From: Apostichopus japonicus
Lineage: Eukaryota > Echinodermata > Holothuroidea > Aspidochirotida > Stichopodidae
Direction: 5' to 3'
DNA: 64,000 nucleotides
Assembly (NCBI RefSeq): GCF_037975245.1
Contig: NC_092576.1
Coordinates: 12,329,111 to 12,393,110 of the forward strand
Made by a program: the position numbers and the translations under genes. Positions 27,201 to 37,184 of the stretch are shown here, one piece after another. The notes below the pieces were generated by a model that had not been told where the DNA came from, did not search any database, and was given only the letters and a program-made list of their open reading frames with translations. Numbering within the stretch: position 1 is the stretch's first letter; each line of letters starts with the position of its first letter.

Positions 27201-30200
27201 CAATCAATCTGGAATATCTCTCAAATGGAATACTAAAATTAAAGTTTCTCACTTTTGTTGCAGGCCAATTTTTCATCACAGTTAATCTATATCACAGACC
27301 AAACAGAATGGATGTGTTTGTGTCTCTTTTGAATGGAATTTTATAATTTTTATAAGTTTTATATAACTAATTATAATTTTTATAGTTTTTATAATTTTAA
27401 TAATTTTTATAATTTTATAATTTTTCATATTTTTTATAACTTTTATAATTTCTATTTTATGGTGTTTATAATAATAATTTAATAATTTCTATAATATTAT
27501 CATTTTATGAAATTTAAAATATTTGAATGTAATTTTATAAGTAATTATGTTTGTTCATTCTGACCTGCGAAACCCTCCTGTGACATTGGTATCTTGCCCG
27601 TAATCATGTCCTTCAGCTGTTTGATCTCTTCCTGATACTGACGCAGCAGGGCGTCCTTCGGATCCTCGTTGATCTTGGGCTTGTTCTTGATGTTCTTGGC
27701 CCTGTTGGCGTAGCGGAGCGTGCTCAGAGTCTCGTCGTAGTTGTTGTCGGCGGGCGAGAGGCACGCCACCATCAGAGTCTTTGTGTTGCCGCCTGGAAAC
27801 GAGACAAAAATTATATTATTAAGCGATGGATCAAAACCAGCGATGGATCAAAAACATGAAACCTGATTAAAGGGAAATAGAAAAAAAAAATTAAAAAAGG
27901 ATTGAGGAATAGATAGCAGGCAAGGGAGGCACGCCAACATCAGAGTCTTGGTGTTGCCGCCTGGAAACGAGACAAAAAATCATATTTTCAAGCGATGGAT
28001 CGAAACGAGAGATGGATCAAAACATGATATTTGATTAAAGGGAAATAAAAGACCAAAACAAAAGCATTGAGGAATGGAAAAAGAGGCAGCCAGGACTCAC
28101 CTAGAGAATCCTGCAGTAAACGGGTCAACTTTGAGTCTCTGTAGGGGATGTGTTTTGATTTCCCATCCACAAGAGCAGAGATGACGTTACCGAGAGCGGA
28201 GAGTGATAGATTGATCTTGGTAGCTTCCTTCAGCCTGTCTCCAGTGGCACCTGTTTAGACGACAAAATAAATGAATTATTACAAAATAATATTGGTGGAA
28301 TTGTGGCCAGGGTAATGGGGCAGCTGTGCAGTCAAATCCTGTGGTAGGTGCAACCCCACCTACCGCCTTTTTATCTACTATCTTCCTTTCAGAAAAAAAA
28401 GATATCTATATTAATCTATACGTCAGTCTTTTGAAAACATCTACATGATTTCATTAAAATCAAACCTGAAAATTTGATACCCTGCATTATCATTGAACAC
28501 ATTCAAATGGGAATAAAAGATATTGTAAACAGACTTTGTCACTTTCTATATATGCTATATGCTATATATACACAAACGGCTGTAATGTTACAACACAACA
28601 CCTGTCCTACGTCTATATGATTTTTTACCTTACCTATCCTATAAATATTTAAGGGGTCACATTAAAGTAAAATTATAGAGACCTGTCTTACACCGTATTT
28701 TACATCTCCATGTATTTTTACATCCCTATGTATATTACATCACTAATAATCTATGTTACACCAACCATATTTAAGATTCCAGGTTACACAGATCAGTCTT
28801 ACATAAGGTTTTTTCCCAGCGTCATGTCTTACACTCTATGTTATACCCTCACAATTCTACACCACACCTAACTCTTATTATCCATGTTAGACAGATTATT
28901 TTCTAGTGTATACGTTCACACAGACCTGTCTTGGTCTGTCTTTCACTTCCGGCTAAATCTACCAGGTTCAGCTTCCCCGCCCGGATGTGGTCCTCCCCGT
29001 TCTCGTCCAGATCGCACATCTCGATGTGGATGGTGAAGATGGAATGAGACCTGGACGAGTCCGCGTTCATCAATGTCGCCCCCGTAGATCTGTTCTTCCA
29101 GCCCAGCTCCATGACACGTTCGCATTCCCTGGTGTTGTGCACAGTGTTCATAGAGAGATCTGAGGAGGTGATTTGATAAAAAACGGCTGTAATATCGCTG
29201 AGCGAGAAACTGTTCCGCTGATGGATTGAGTTGTTCTCTTACATCTCTAATTTACCGTCATCGTATCGAAACCTTTACTGGTGATTTACTCGTAGCTCCC
29301 CAAAAAGATTTTTTTTTTAAGTTTTCTGACATATAGTAGTTTGAATCATATTTCTCACATGACAGATGTCTTTTGTACCAAGCAATTCTACGAATGACTA
29401 AAATTAACAGCAGCGTCAACTTTTTTTTACAGGGATGAGCCTGGGGTAATAAAAAAATCACGGAATTTTGCAAAACTTGCGGTATAGGCTCCAGTTTGCA
29501 TATGCTACAGTGTGTTAGGATAATAGTTTTTGTCACCAAAGTAGAAAAGAAATCACAGATATTCCGCGAATTCGTGGAAAAAGCTCATGCCTGTTTTTAA
29601 GAGAGTTGAGGGGAAAAACGAAAGGAGAAAGAACAGAGAGAACGAAGAGAGACCTTTGATGTAGACTCCTTTGTCGGGGTGCTCCTTCAGATCTAGTCGA
29701 TGTTTGTGGTCCTTTCCCAAGAGATCTCGGATTTCTTCGTTGTAAATCTCCAGGTACGAAGCCCTTACCAAGTATTTTACATTCTCTGCCACCTAAGAGC
29801 AGGAAAGACGAAAGAGAAATGTCAAAATGAATTTAATCAGCCTCACACTCAGTGATTCTTTTTGGGGTCTCGTATAATGGTCGATCCATTCGTGTTTTCC
29901 GCAAATCTTTTCCCTCCGAATCTGCTCAAGCACAGTAATTATAATTAAAAGACACCAACAGTAAGCGCTTGCTCATTACCAATCTTCTGTTGTACTGTTC
30001 TAGTTTTTCTAGATTTTATCTTGACTATATTTGAAATTTTTTCAAATATATGTTCAAATGCCCGTGGAATGATGCCCCTCTGTGTGGGAGAGTCCGTATT
30101 GCATCATTCCTATTCTATTTTTTCTAGAGTTTATCTTGACTTACCTGAATGTTTTCAAATATATGTTCAAATGCCCGTGGAATGATGCCCCTCTGTGTGG

Positions 30201-31786
30201 CAGGGTCCGTAATGCCCTGCATACTGAATGACTTGCCACAGCCCGTCTGGCCGTAGGCAAAGATGGTGCCATTGTACCCTTCTAGCACACCCTGAAATGA
30301 TTAATACAAATTTTAAGATTATAAAGTAAAAACAGAAAAAAGCAACAAATTTCAGTAAATGTGGTTGGTGAAGATGTTTCTCTACAGAAAAGGCACATGT
30401 AGTTTAACTCTGCTATTCTATCTCATCACATGCTTTGCATTCCAGGACTATGTGAGAGAGTTTTGCTGTAGAGGTCTCATTTGTACTGCTGGACATCTCA
30501 GGAGAAACACCTCCTATTCACTGGAAACACATGGAGAGGCAGAGAGCAACAGCTATTCAGTACCGATATGAATAGAGGGGATAAGGTGGTGCTTCGCTTA
30601 AAGGGTGCGAAGACTCTCGCAAAAAGAAACGTCTAATGCCGGTAGTTTGACCTAGTTTCGAATGAGGTGTAACAGAAGTGTTAAACACTACCATTGATCC
30701 CAGAAAATACACACACAGCTTGCTACCGCCGGTAATTAGACACTAGTGTATAGTCAGTACATAAAGCTGCAGGCAATACCCATAGCACAGTATACAAACG
30801 ATACAGCGATGGACATCTCAGGTCCAGCTAAAGATAACAATTAAGGTATCACTTTTCATTACTGTCTGCATTTTGTAGCAACACGAACAAAACGTCACTT
30901 TCAAGCAACAGAACGTTAAACTTTTCAGATGGCCGCACGCGGTTTGGGGCGAGTCTTCATTGCCTTTAAGACGGCTAACAACACAATCAGGCTTCTACAG
31001 CAACACGATCTCGTGTAATCCCTTCGTGCAAGCATTGGATTTGATAGAATCTAAATCAAACTTCACGTTAGGTTTAATTTGATAATAAAATCAAATATGG
31101 TTTAATACTCAACAGTTGAAAAGAGAATATGATAAATTCACCTTGTATAGAAAGTGATTACTGGAGGGAATCTAGTAACATATAGCCTCACTGTTTTTTT
31201 TCTTTTTTGTGGTGGGAAATATAACTTAAAAAGGAAACTTTTTCAATATTAGACAATGGATTCTGGATTTACAAAAGAAGTGCATCTCCTGTTGATTACA
31301 CTCTCCAGAGATATTAATCGGATGAGTGATTTCATCCTGATCAAAACAAAAACAAAGACCCTTTTGTTCTGGTTTAAATTTTTCATTCGCTCAGATATCT
31401 CCGCGAAATGGGCCAAAGTTTAAGGTAAAGTATATATCCTCACGATTGCGTGATTATCTACTAATATTCAGTTAAGAACCAAATGTAATTAAGAGTTAGG
31501 GATCTGAATGTAGAATGAGGTTTTAATTCGTTGGAAAGTGATAGAAGCCGTCTGGACTTACATCCACTAGTGGGTAGCCGATATCATTGTAAATCTGTTC
31601 TGTGGTGGAATCCGTAAAGTAAGCACCGTCAAAGGTAAACGATTTCGGTGGATCCTTGGATTTGGGTTTGCTTATCTCACAAGAGCCTCTACCACCATCC
31701 ATTTTCACCACTATGCCACATTTCAGACTCTTCTCTCGGGCGTTGAGGGGCCTGCACCTTACGATAACTTTCACCGCTTCTGCCAT
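18026..31786 (-). CDS. KIF17: KIF17-type kinesin-2 motor, complete gene of 15 coding exons
   Basis: Plus-end-directed homodimeric kinesin acting in cilia (with intraflagellar transport) and dendrites, as known for the family. Joined exons: 31562-31786, 30145-30291, 29654-29792, 28926-29159, 28101-28250, 27565-27792, 26666-26760, 25797-25938, 24518-24603, 23801-24006, 22676-22898, 21027-21200, 20566-20799, 19691-19796, 18026-18201, all minus strand; 2,565 nt, 854 residues, all junctions in phase. Motor: P-loop GQTGCGKS (89-96), switch I NADSSRSH (202-209), switch II DLAGSE (238-243), then the neck [13 protein letters not shown]. Two coiled-coil stretches follow (about 395-455 and 545-680), then a conserved tail ([10 protein letters not shown]) and a basic C-terminal cluster KSKKGKKK before SLEPL, corresponding to the KIF17 ciliary/nuclear localisation signal. 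An in-frame ATG 36 bases upstream (31822) exists, but MAEAVKV matches the family start. It is shorter than human KIF17 (about 1,029 aa), mainly in the mid tail. Confidence 0.93.
19096..19422 (+). mobile_element. hAT-like MITE with perfect 8-bp target duplication
   Basis: 327-bp non-coding element with inverted ends CAGGGTTTCTCTAACT and (inverted) CAGGGGTTCCCTAACT, flanked on both sides by CTTTAGAG (19088-19095 and 19423-19430). CAG-type ends with an 8-bp duplication are typical of hAT transposons. It lies in the last KIF17 intron. Confidence 0.88.
19517..19628 (+). mobile_element. Truncated MITE, CAGGCATGAG family
   Basis: Matches, in inverse orientation, about two thirds of the complete element at 29430-29593 and stops after gagcctata. 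It is intronic in KIF17. Confidence 0.65.
19691..19796 (-). CDS. KIF17: KIF17 coding exon 14
   Basis: [20 protein letters not shown] then [14 protein letters not shown], phase 1 before GTGAGT. Two in-phase acceptors three bases apart (exon start 19796 or 19793) would add or drop one Gln. Confidence 0.85.
20566..20799 (-). CDS. KIF17: KIF17 coding exon 13
   Basis: 78 codons, phase 0: [20 protein letters not shown] through [14 protein letters not shown] to [10 protein letters not shown]. The C-W-D-E...W-x-x-P pattern matches the family tail. Acceptor tttttag, donor GTATAT. Confidence 0.9.
21027..21200 (-). CDS. KIF17: KIF17 coding exon 12
   Basis: 58 codons, phase 0 on both sides: [40 protein letters not shown] and [16 protein letters not shown]. 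The RRDCNY-NL block is a hallmark of the KIF17 tail. Confidence 0.92.
21330..21725 (+). repeat. Tandem duplication, about 200-bp unit
   Basis: Two diverged head-to-tail units, each with gtggtcacgaggaa, attattaaaa-acagacaca and caaagcacttta. The first carries an expanded gatatgatat run. It lies in a KIF17 intron. Confidence 0.8.
22106..22414 (+). mobile_element. tRNA-derived SINE, family 2
   Basis: Head with tRNA-like boxes (ggctaaggcgtgggactcgt and ctggttaaattcctg), a body containing gtcattgggcgcagtatata, then a tail aaagcgctttgaaacata and an (ATT)n run at 22396-22413. A LINE-like tail ending in a short repeat is typical of SINEs mobilised by a partner LINE. Confidence 0.65.
22676..22898 (-). 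CDS. KIF17: KIF17 coding exon 11 (second coiled coil)
   Basis: [40 protein letters not shown] and [15 protein letters not shown]: a strongly charged coiled coil as in the KIF17 tail. It ends in phase 0 at EKEKEK before GTGAAG. Confidence 0.9.
22983..23295 (+). mobile_element. hAT-like MITE
   Basis: 313-bp element bounded by CAGGGATGTGCTCA and its inverse TGAGCACATCCCTG. The flanking 8-mers TATGTATA and TATATATA agree at 7 of 8 positions, as for a hAT target duplication. The interior is GC-rich near the 3' end (ccgcccggtgccgccc). It is intronic in KIF17. Confidence 0.8.
23801..24006 (-). CDS. KIF17: KIF17 coding exon 10
   Basis: Low-complexity linker ([20 protein letters not shown] to QEEALK) ending in phase 2 before GTAAAT. 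Together with exon 11 it forms [15 protein letters not shown], a KIF17-family tail signature, which fixes the reading frame. Confidence 0.85.
24518..24603 (-). CDS. KIF17: KIF17 coding exon 9
   Basis: Short acidic, Ser/Thr-rich exon ([20 protein letters not shown] to SDQTQ), phase 0, between ttctcag and GTAATT. It is poorly conserved; support is splice phase and position. Confidence 0.72.
25095..25770 (+). repeat. ACC/ACT-rich minisatellite in KIF17 intron 8
   Basis: About 675 bp of degenerate units built from caccaccaatactccac and tctaccactacaccacc. The strand is strongly C/A over G biased, so the KIF17 transcript is G/U-rich here (GGUGG words). Its continuous open frame (Thr/Pro/His/Tyr/Ser) is a product of the repeat, not a protein gene. 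Confidence 0.92.
25797..25938 (-). CDS. KIF17: KIF17 coding exon 8
   Basis: [20 protein letters not shown] then [20 protein letters not shown]: coiled coil matching the KIF17 stalk. Acceptor ttgcag, donor GTAAGA, phase 1. The minisatellite of intron 8 begins at once after it. Confidence 0.9.
26666..26760 (-). CDS. KIF17: KIF17 coding exon 7
   Basis: 31 whole codons plus the split Ala: [16 protein letters not shown] to EAEKQRLKE. It opens the first stalk coiled coil and is joined in phase on both sides (caaccag-type acceptor, GTAATT donor). Confidence 0.85.
27565..27792 (-). CDS. KIF17: KIF17 coding exon 6 (end of motor, neck)
   Basis: [32 protein letters not shown], neck linker and [13 protein letters not shown]. 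It ends in phase 1 before GTCAGA. Its 5' end and acceptor are duplicated in the preceding intron (27925-28078). Confidence 0.93.
27925..28078 (-). pseudogene. Partial tandem copy of KIF17 exon 6 with intact acceptor
   Basis: About 150 bp duplicated from 27760-27913, comprising the first 40 or so bases of exon 6 and its upstream intron. The splice acceptor (gtttccag) is unchanged. The fragment reads [12 protein letters not shown] and then runs into non-coding sequence with a stop about 24 codons further. It sits between exons 5 and 6, so it is a potential decoy acceptor. Confidence 0.8.
28101..28250 (-). CDS. KIF17: KIF17 coding exon 5
   Basis: Begins [20 protein letters not shown] and ends [17 protein letters not shown], phase 1, before GTGAGT. 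This is the microtubule-binding helix region of the motor. Confidence 0.93.
28926..29159 (-). CDS. KIF17: KIF17 coding exon 4 (switch I and II)
   Basis: Residues about 171-249, with switch I NADSSRSH and switch II DLAGSE. It ends within TKTG before GTCTGT, phase 1. Confidence 0.92.
29430..29593 (-). mobile_element. MITE, CAGGCATGAG family (complete)
   Basis: 164-bp element with inverted ends CAGGGATGAGCCTG (plus strand) and CAGGCATGAGCTTT (minus strand). A partial relative is at 19517-19628. It is intronic in KIF17. T-rich flanks prevent a clear reading of the target duplication. Confidence 0.7.
29654..29792 (-). CDS. KIF17: KIF17 coding exon 3
   Basis: Reads [20 protein letters not shown] through LLGKDHKH to GVYIK, ending in phase 1. 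The donor GTCTCT is a weak match to consensus, but the join to exon 4 restores the conserved K-D-L-S-M-N-T-V. Confidence 0.88.
30004..30100 (-). pseudogene. Broken tandem copy of KIF17 exon 2, 3' half
   Basis: Duplicates 30117-30222. It keeps the coding words for [15 protein letters not shown] but has no acceptor, and the GTAAGT donor is replaced by unrelated sequence. It cannot be spliced as an exon and is a dead fragment in intron 2. Confidence 0.8.
30145..30291 (-). CDS. KIF17: KIF17 coding exon 2 (P-loop)
   Basis: Residues 76-124, phase 0 to 0, between tttcag and GTAAGT. It carries the nucleotide-binding loop GQTGCGKS and continues through [17 protein letters not shown] broken tandem copy of its 3' half lies at 30004-30100. 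Confidence 0.93.
30602..30965 (-). mobile_element. TTAA-flanked MITE (Kolobok-like), copy 1
   Basis: 364-bp non-coding element between two TTAA sites (30598-30601 and 30966-30969). Inverted ends are AGGGTGCGAAGACTC and AGGCAATGAAGACTC. A sister copy is at 48448-48806. The TTAA duplication and purine-G start suggest Kolobok (piggyBac is the alternative). It lies in KIF17 intron 1. Confidence 0.8.
31562..31786 (-). CDS. KIF17: KIF17 coding exon 1
   Basis: Residues 1-75: [13 protein letters not shown] (first motor strand) to YPLVD. It ends in phase 0 before GTAAGT. Confidence 0.93.
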
Positions 31787-32285
31787 GCTGTAAAGGGGAT
31801 GGAATGAATTCACAGAGTTCAAACTGTAAACATCTATAGTGAGACACTTTCAAAACCAATATAGGGGTTGTAGGCAGGACGACACTGAATAGTTTCTTTC
31901 ATTTAACTAATATAATAACCAGTCATGAAATACAAGGTAAAAAAATACTTGAGATAATATTACAGCATCCGATACATTTATATATATATTTAGACCTTTA
32001 ACATATATCCACTTATCATACAGAAGTACAAAAATGATCATCACATATAAATAACAACATTATCAAATCAGTAGCATGGACACTTCGAAGTTCGGACACC
32101 TAAGCCTTAAAACCCCCCAAAACTATATCTTCTTGTATAAATCAACTGAAAATATACTTGATATGGTGGGAGAAGTGTGTTATATTACGATACACGGCCA
32201 AACTTTCTTTCCTGCGAACTGTTTTCACGTTGTATTCCAAGAAGATTCTTCGTGATTGTGGAACTGGTATTTCTTTGCTAGAGTA

Positions 32286-32554
32286 TTGCGAAGTTCGGAC
32301 ACCCGGCCAACAGTGTGGCGCTGGTGATAAAATTGGTGGCGCAGTTGCTCTTTCAGTAATTATAACAGACTTCATAGAACTCCGTCATTTTATTGACAAA
32401 TATGTAAGTACTTACTTGCACATGGTTCATTTTGGAGAGAAAATAACTGTAGCTTTGTAGTTTTTCGTGAAATTTGCTGTTGCTATAGGTTGTCATGGTG
32501 AAATCGTGTATTTCTTAGGGGTGTCCGAACTTCGCAGTGTTCCGAACTTCGCAA
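32286..32554. mobile_element. Mariner-like MITE with TA duplication
   Basis: 269-bp element with ends TTGCGAAGTTCGGA and, inverted, the same 14 bases, flanked by TA on both sides. The right end carries the TIR core twice in tandem. A related TIR fragment (cttcgaagttcggacacc) lies at about 32086-32103. No transposase frame. Confidence 0.75.
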
Positions 32555-34227
32555 TACTGACTATACTCTTTGTCAATGCAATAAGCTATCATACAACATT
32601 ACTCACCTGGCCTGATGTGTTTCGTAGCTCCTATAGAGGGACTATGTGTTACTTCAGCCTTTGCCTGGTAGACCTCGGACCAACAGGCCAGAAAAAAAAA
32701 CAATTGCTTTTAGGCTACTCTGTTAGTGTTACTAGCACAAGTTGTGCCTGGTACGCCAATAACAGTTCTGAGGTAACCTGACGAGAAACGTAGGCTAGGC
32801 TATGTACTTTGGCCTTGTCATGAACTTTATATCACTACAAAGCTTGACTAACCATCCGATTATGAACAGCCAGCGTAAAATTTGGGACTGTTAAGGAAGT
32901 GGTATAGTCCTTTGTTGACTGCACAATGGTAAATAGCACAGTAATGACTTGAGTCACCGATTGTTAGATTTGTCAAATGTTCGGAATGCAGTATCACTGT
33001 ATACAGTGGACCATATGCGATAGGATGAAAGATTAACGTTGCCTCCTGTCCACAAAAATGATACCTTAGGCTACGACATATTAAATGATTTCCAACAGAA
33101 AAGTTATTACTGATTCTATGAATTAAACTTGTCAACGCATTATTAAATGGTCACAATCACTGTTTTAACGTCTCCGCTTCAACTACAGTCTCTTCTGTAA
33201 ATCGGTTATATTGATCCAACCTTAACTTCTTGAAGGGAATCCATAACAGGGCTGACTTTACGTTTTCCTTAGGTTGTACACAGATCTAAACGGGTTGGAC
33301 TTATGACATCAGTCGTTTTGTATTCCATGGCTTGATTTTGATCGAAATGACGTCTTCATCACCGTAACAACCAAGTGGGAGTTTCCCTTTTGAAGTGCTT
33401 GTAACTAGGGAGCGTGGACGTAAGTTCCATGCGTAACTGCCGGTTCACCATTGAACTTACAAACCAAAGCCAGAGGTAAACGACTTTTCAGTGACCGTTA
33501 ATATATGAATATAATGAAGGCTTCCTGATGTTATTAACGTCCGAAGTATACTTAGAACTGAAGTTATAGTGTTTGTATTCTTTAGGTAAAACTTAAGAAG
33601 TACCACTCCCTACCTCCCCCTGCAGTGAAATAAAACTAAAAAGAAAGCATATTTGTTCTATTATATTTTATATAGTGGGATTGGGGAAGTGGGGGAGGTG
33701 GGGGATTATACTGGCATGGTCAGGGAAGTATGAGATGTAAGCGTATTCTCCTTTTCAGAATAAAAGGTCTTTATATACGCTCATTTAGTGTAGCAGAAAT
33801 TTGGAGGACGTGGAAGGGCTTTGCTTTAGGGTACGACCTGGCCCATGGGCGGCGATCATGGGGGGGGGGGCGGTCAATATTTTAGGTTGGGGGATATAGT
33901 ATCTAATATCCACCCCAATATTTGGTGGCATACTTTTTTTTTTGTGGCTATAAATAGAAAATAATGCGTGAGATTATTTATCCAAATCATACTAGGCGGC
34001 GGCTAAAACTTCATTCAGCAGCGTCACATGCTGCATGAGGTAAATGACACTTCTTGGTCGTTTCTGTGACCTGTGACCGTACAGCAAGTTGTCACTCATG
34101 ATAATTATCATAATGTCTGTACATCTCTTATGTATGAGTGTAAGTACGTACACTCATATATATGATCCACAACGATATGGGTTCACTAGGTTTCCATTTG
34201 GCCTGTTTCCTACAAGATTTCTAACCG
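32555..34227. other. Intergenic DNA upstream of KIF17
   Basis: No gene recognised. A G-rich segment near 33839-33900 resembles ends of foldback repeats seen elsewhere but is too short to define. Confidence 0.4.
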
Positions 34228-34402
34228 CAGGAGCGTAGCCAAGGGGGGGGGGGGCGAAGCTAGGTGGCGACCCCCCCCCCTTGAGCATATTTTTTTTAAA
34301 TGTTTTTTATGGTATCGCTAGTAATTTCAAAATAGAAAATGATTAGATGCAACTTACAAGGAAATGGTGGCGCTATACGCTTAGATAGTTTGCCTACAAG
34401 CC
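34228..34402 (+). mobile_element. Truncated hAT-like MITE, CAGGCGCGTAGCC family
   Basis: Starts CAGGAGCGTAGCCAAG with G and C homopolymers and follows the element at 60867-61153, but lacks an internal segment and the right terminal repeat. Confidence 0.7.
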
Positions 34403-35193
34403 GTGGCACAAAATTGGGAGATTCAGTAAAAAAAATGTCAATATTTCACCTAGATTTGCAAAGCAGGCGACTTTTACCAACTGACCTGGTTGCAGGCCCT
34501 GGAGACTAGCATAGAGAGCCCCTTCGGAGACCTTCCATTAAGTCCTTTGCTAAAGCAACCGCATATGTAATGCTCACACCACTTAAGTTGGTTTCTCGAA
34601 GTCTATACCTTAAGAGTAATTTACCCAAGACTGAACAGCGTGTAGAAGGCTGCATAGCCTCATTGCGAATGCAAATTATTACGTTCCACTGCTTTTCCTT
34701 GTGTATTGGGTATTGGGGCCAAGACAAAGATTTGTCACTCACAGTTTAAAACCTACAAAAATTATTGTAATTGGCGTATACATCTTGCGGGGCAGTCAAG
34801 TATAACGATCGACAGAAGGAGCTCGCCGTTAAAAATATTGAAAATATCAACCGATAATCCAGGTTTTTCGCTGATAATCCATTTTTTTTTCGACCAATAT
34901 TCCAAGATTTCCAATTTGATAATTCAAGTTTGTCTGCAAAATTCCAGGTTATTCAAGCGATAATCCAAGTTTGTCTTTGGAAAACCTGAATATTCGGTTG
35001 ATAAATCTGGATTAATCGTTCAATATTTCAATATTTATCGGTGGTTAACATTGGATTTTTGACCGATGAACCTGGAATACCTAATTATAGTTCAGCCGGA
35101 TATTTTAACAATCAGTCGTCGGGGAGGAATAAGTTTATTCCTCGTGGAGTATTGGTTAACACATGCGTTGTGTAAGACGTATCGGTGTGGCAG

Positions 35194-35228
35194 TAATGAG
35201 TATCCGTGCGTCTCACGAACGCTCATTA
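35194..35228. other. 35-nt hairpin, 13-9-13 geometry (copy 1)
   Basis: Arms TAATGAGTATCCG and CGAACGCTCATTA around the 9-nt loop TGCGTCTCA. The outer seven pairs are perfect and the inner ones decayed. It shares loop and layout with hairpins at 59212 and 60592. Confidence 0.6.
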
Positions 35229-36019
35229 ATAGGATGTCCGCACAATGGCACCCCTCTTAAACCTTAAAAACATTCCAAAGTATTTTTTTGCCTAACCTTG
35301 CGTATAAACATAAATATTCTCAAATAATATGCCCACAGAATACACCATTAACGTCTCAAGCTAATTTTGTCGGAATGGCTTATGTCCCTATATCTAAATT
35401 TGTCGGGATATAGACTTTGGCCACAAATTTTAATCCCTGTTTACTGAGTGAGAGGGAAATGGGAGGATGTACCCCTCTTCTCCCTAAATTTGCCCGTGAT
35501 TGGCACTTGCCACCGGTGCCTTTTGCACTTTATATGCTTGAAACCCAGCTCAGGAAATACAGTGCAGTTGCCGTCACTGGTGTTACTCTTGATGTACTTT
35601 GCCAACCTTTTCTAGAAAGTAAAAAGTAGGGTAGATTGTAGAAATAATTAGTACGGTACTTTCAAGGACGAGGCATATTTCTATCAGTGAAAATAAACTT
35701 ACAATGGATCAGAATATAAGGGGAATACTTCAATGGTAAACAAATGGTAAAGGTACTGATTATAACATTTTAGGACTATGTGTATGATAGCCCAAACATC
35801 TTTCCTTGACATGATATTCTTATTCTTAAAAAGATAAAGAAATGAAGCAACAAAGGAAACATGATTTGAGTTTTAATCCCTGTAGCTTATTCGTTACTTT
35901 TTCTCACAATTATTCCAACATTGAAATAACAATATAAAAAAATATCCATATCACACAGCGCTACACTGGTACAGTATTCAAAAGGCTATTTAGCGAAACT
36001 TTGCATATATTTATATATG

Positions 36020-36057
36020 TGTATCTATATATATATATATATATTTATATATATCTA

Positions 36058-36121
<64 letters not shown>
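36020..36121. repeat. (TA)n microsatellite
   Basis: TA run with a few TATC/TATT interruptions. Its paralogue in copy B is the longer array at 51226-51408. Confidence 0.95.
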
Positions 36122-36124
<3 letters not shown>

Positions 36125-37184
36125 TAGTCACGTGAGGTCAAATCATGTCAAGTCATTTGATGTAAGCAAAAGTCAAATCACAACTAAACTTTCCTCAAGT
36201 CATTTGATTTTCTTAAATAGTAAGTTACAACTTATAGTCATTGAATATATAGGTAAACCTGAATATCAAACGACTCACTAACTGCTCAAGTCCCGAAAGT
36301 TATCTTTGCGTGGTGATGCGAGTCCGGTCAAAGACGTGCATTTATGATTTCAAGCTACAATGCCATGAGGCGAGTAAATTTAATTTAACAGCAGTAATTA
36401 ACTTGTGGATTGGTTAGTGACTGAACTTTAATCTTAAAACAGGCACTTCACTCAATAAAGATGTGGAAATGCGACATATCATACAGTGAAATCATTAAAT
36501 AAACATTGCAATACAAAGGTTACCTAATCGATTGACCACAGCTATTAACATTATTATATCAAGTATATCACCGTGGTAATCACCTGACCTAACATGCTAA
36601 GGTCAGTATACAATAACAGTCAACCCATAAACAACCGGAACTCCGTACAAAAAACGTTTATGCGGCAGGGAATGAAAACCCGCCCGCTATCTGCCCGTCG
36701 CACTTTGCGTTTACAAGAACATGAATATTTCATGTTCAAACATTTAATGTATCCATATCAATACAATACAAATAGGAGAACAGATCGCAGACGAAAAATG
36801 CCAAATTGAAGAAAAAACAACCGCGTTTGCTCGAAACGTGTCATTTCTACGTGATAGTTTGCAAAACACATCTTTGTGATAGTTATAAAATATTCTTATC
36901 CGCTGTCCCAACTGCCTTCTCCTATGTATCCTGACCCACCCCACCCCTAAGCGTATGTTTGTTAGTTACTTTGTTATAAAAAAAATCATCTTGAATGGAC
37001 GTAATTACGAGATGAATAACTTTTCAGCAGTCTTGTAACGTTTCAAGTAAGACTATTTTAACTGCTTCAAATGATCCGTTTGAATTCTCTTGCTACGTAT
37101 GCAGTGGAGTGCATATAACTGTTTAGAAAAGTATGGAGGGGTCAAAACAAGTTTCTACTCCTCTTTCTAAAGTTTACCACCCAC

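Noticed and set aside
32158-32460. 100-codon plus-strand frame
   Set aside because: It crosses the Mariner-like MITE boundary and has no recognisable features.
36594-36809. Frame retained in both duplication copies (also 52232-52429)
   Set aside because: Conservation is explained by the duplication itself; the frames end differently and no family is recognised.
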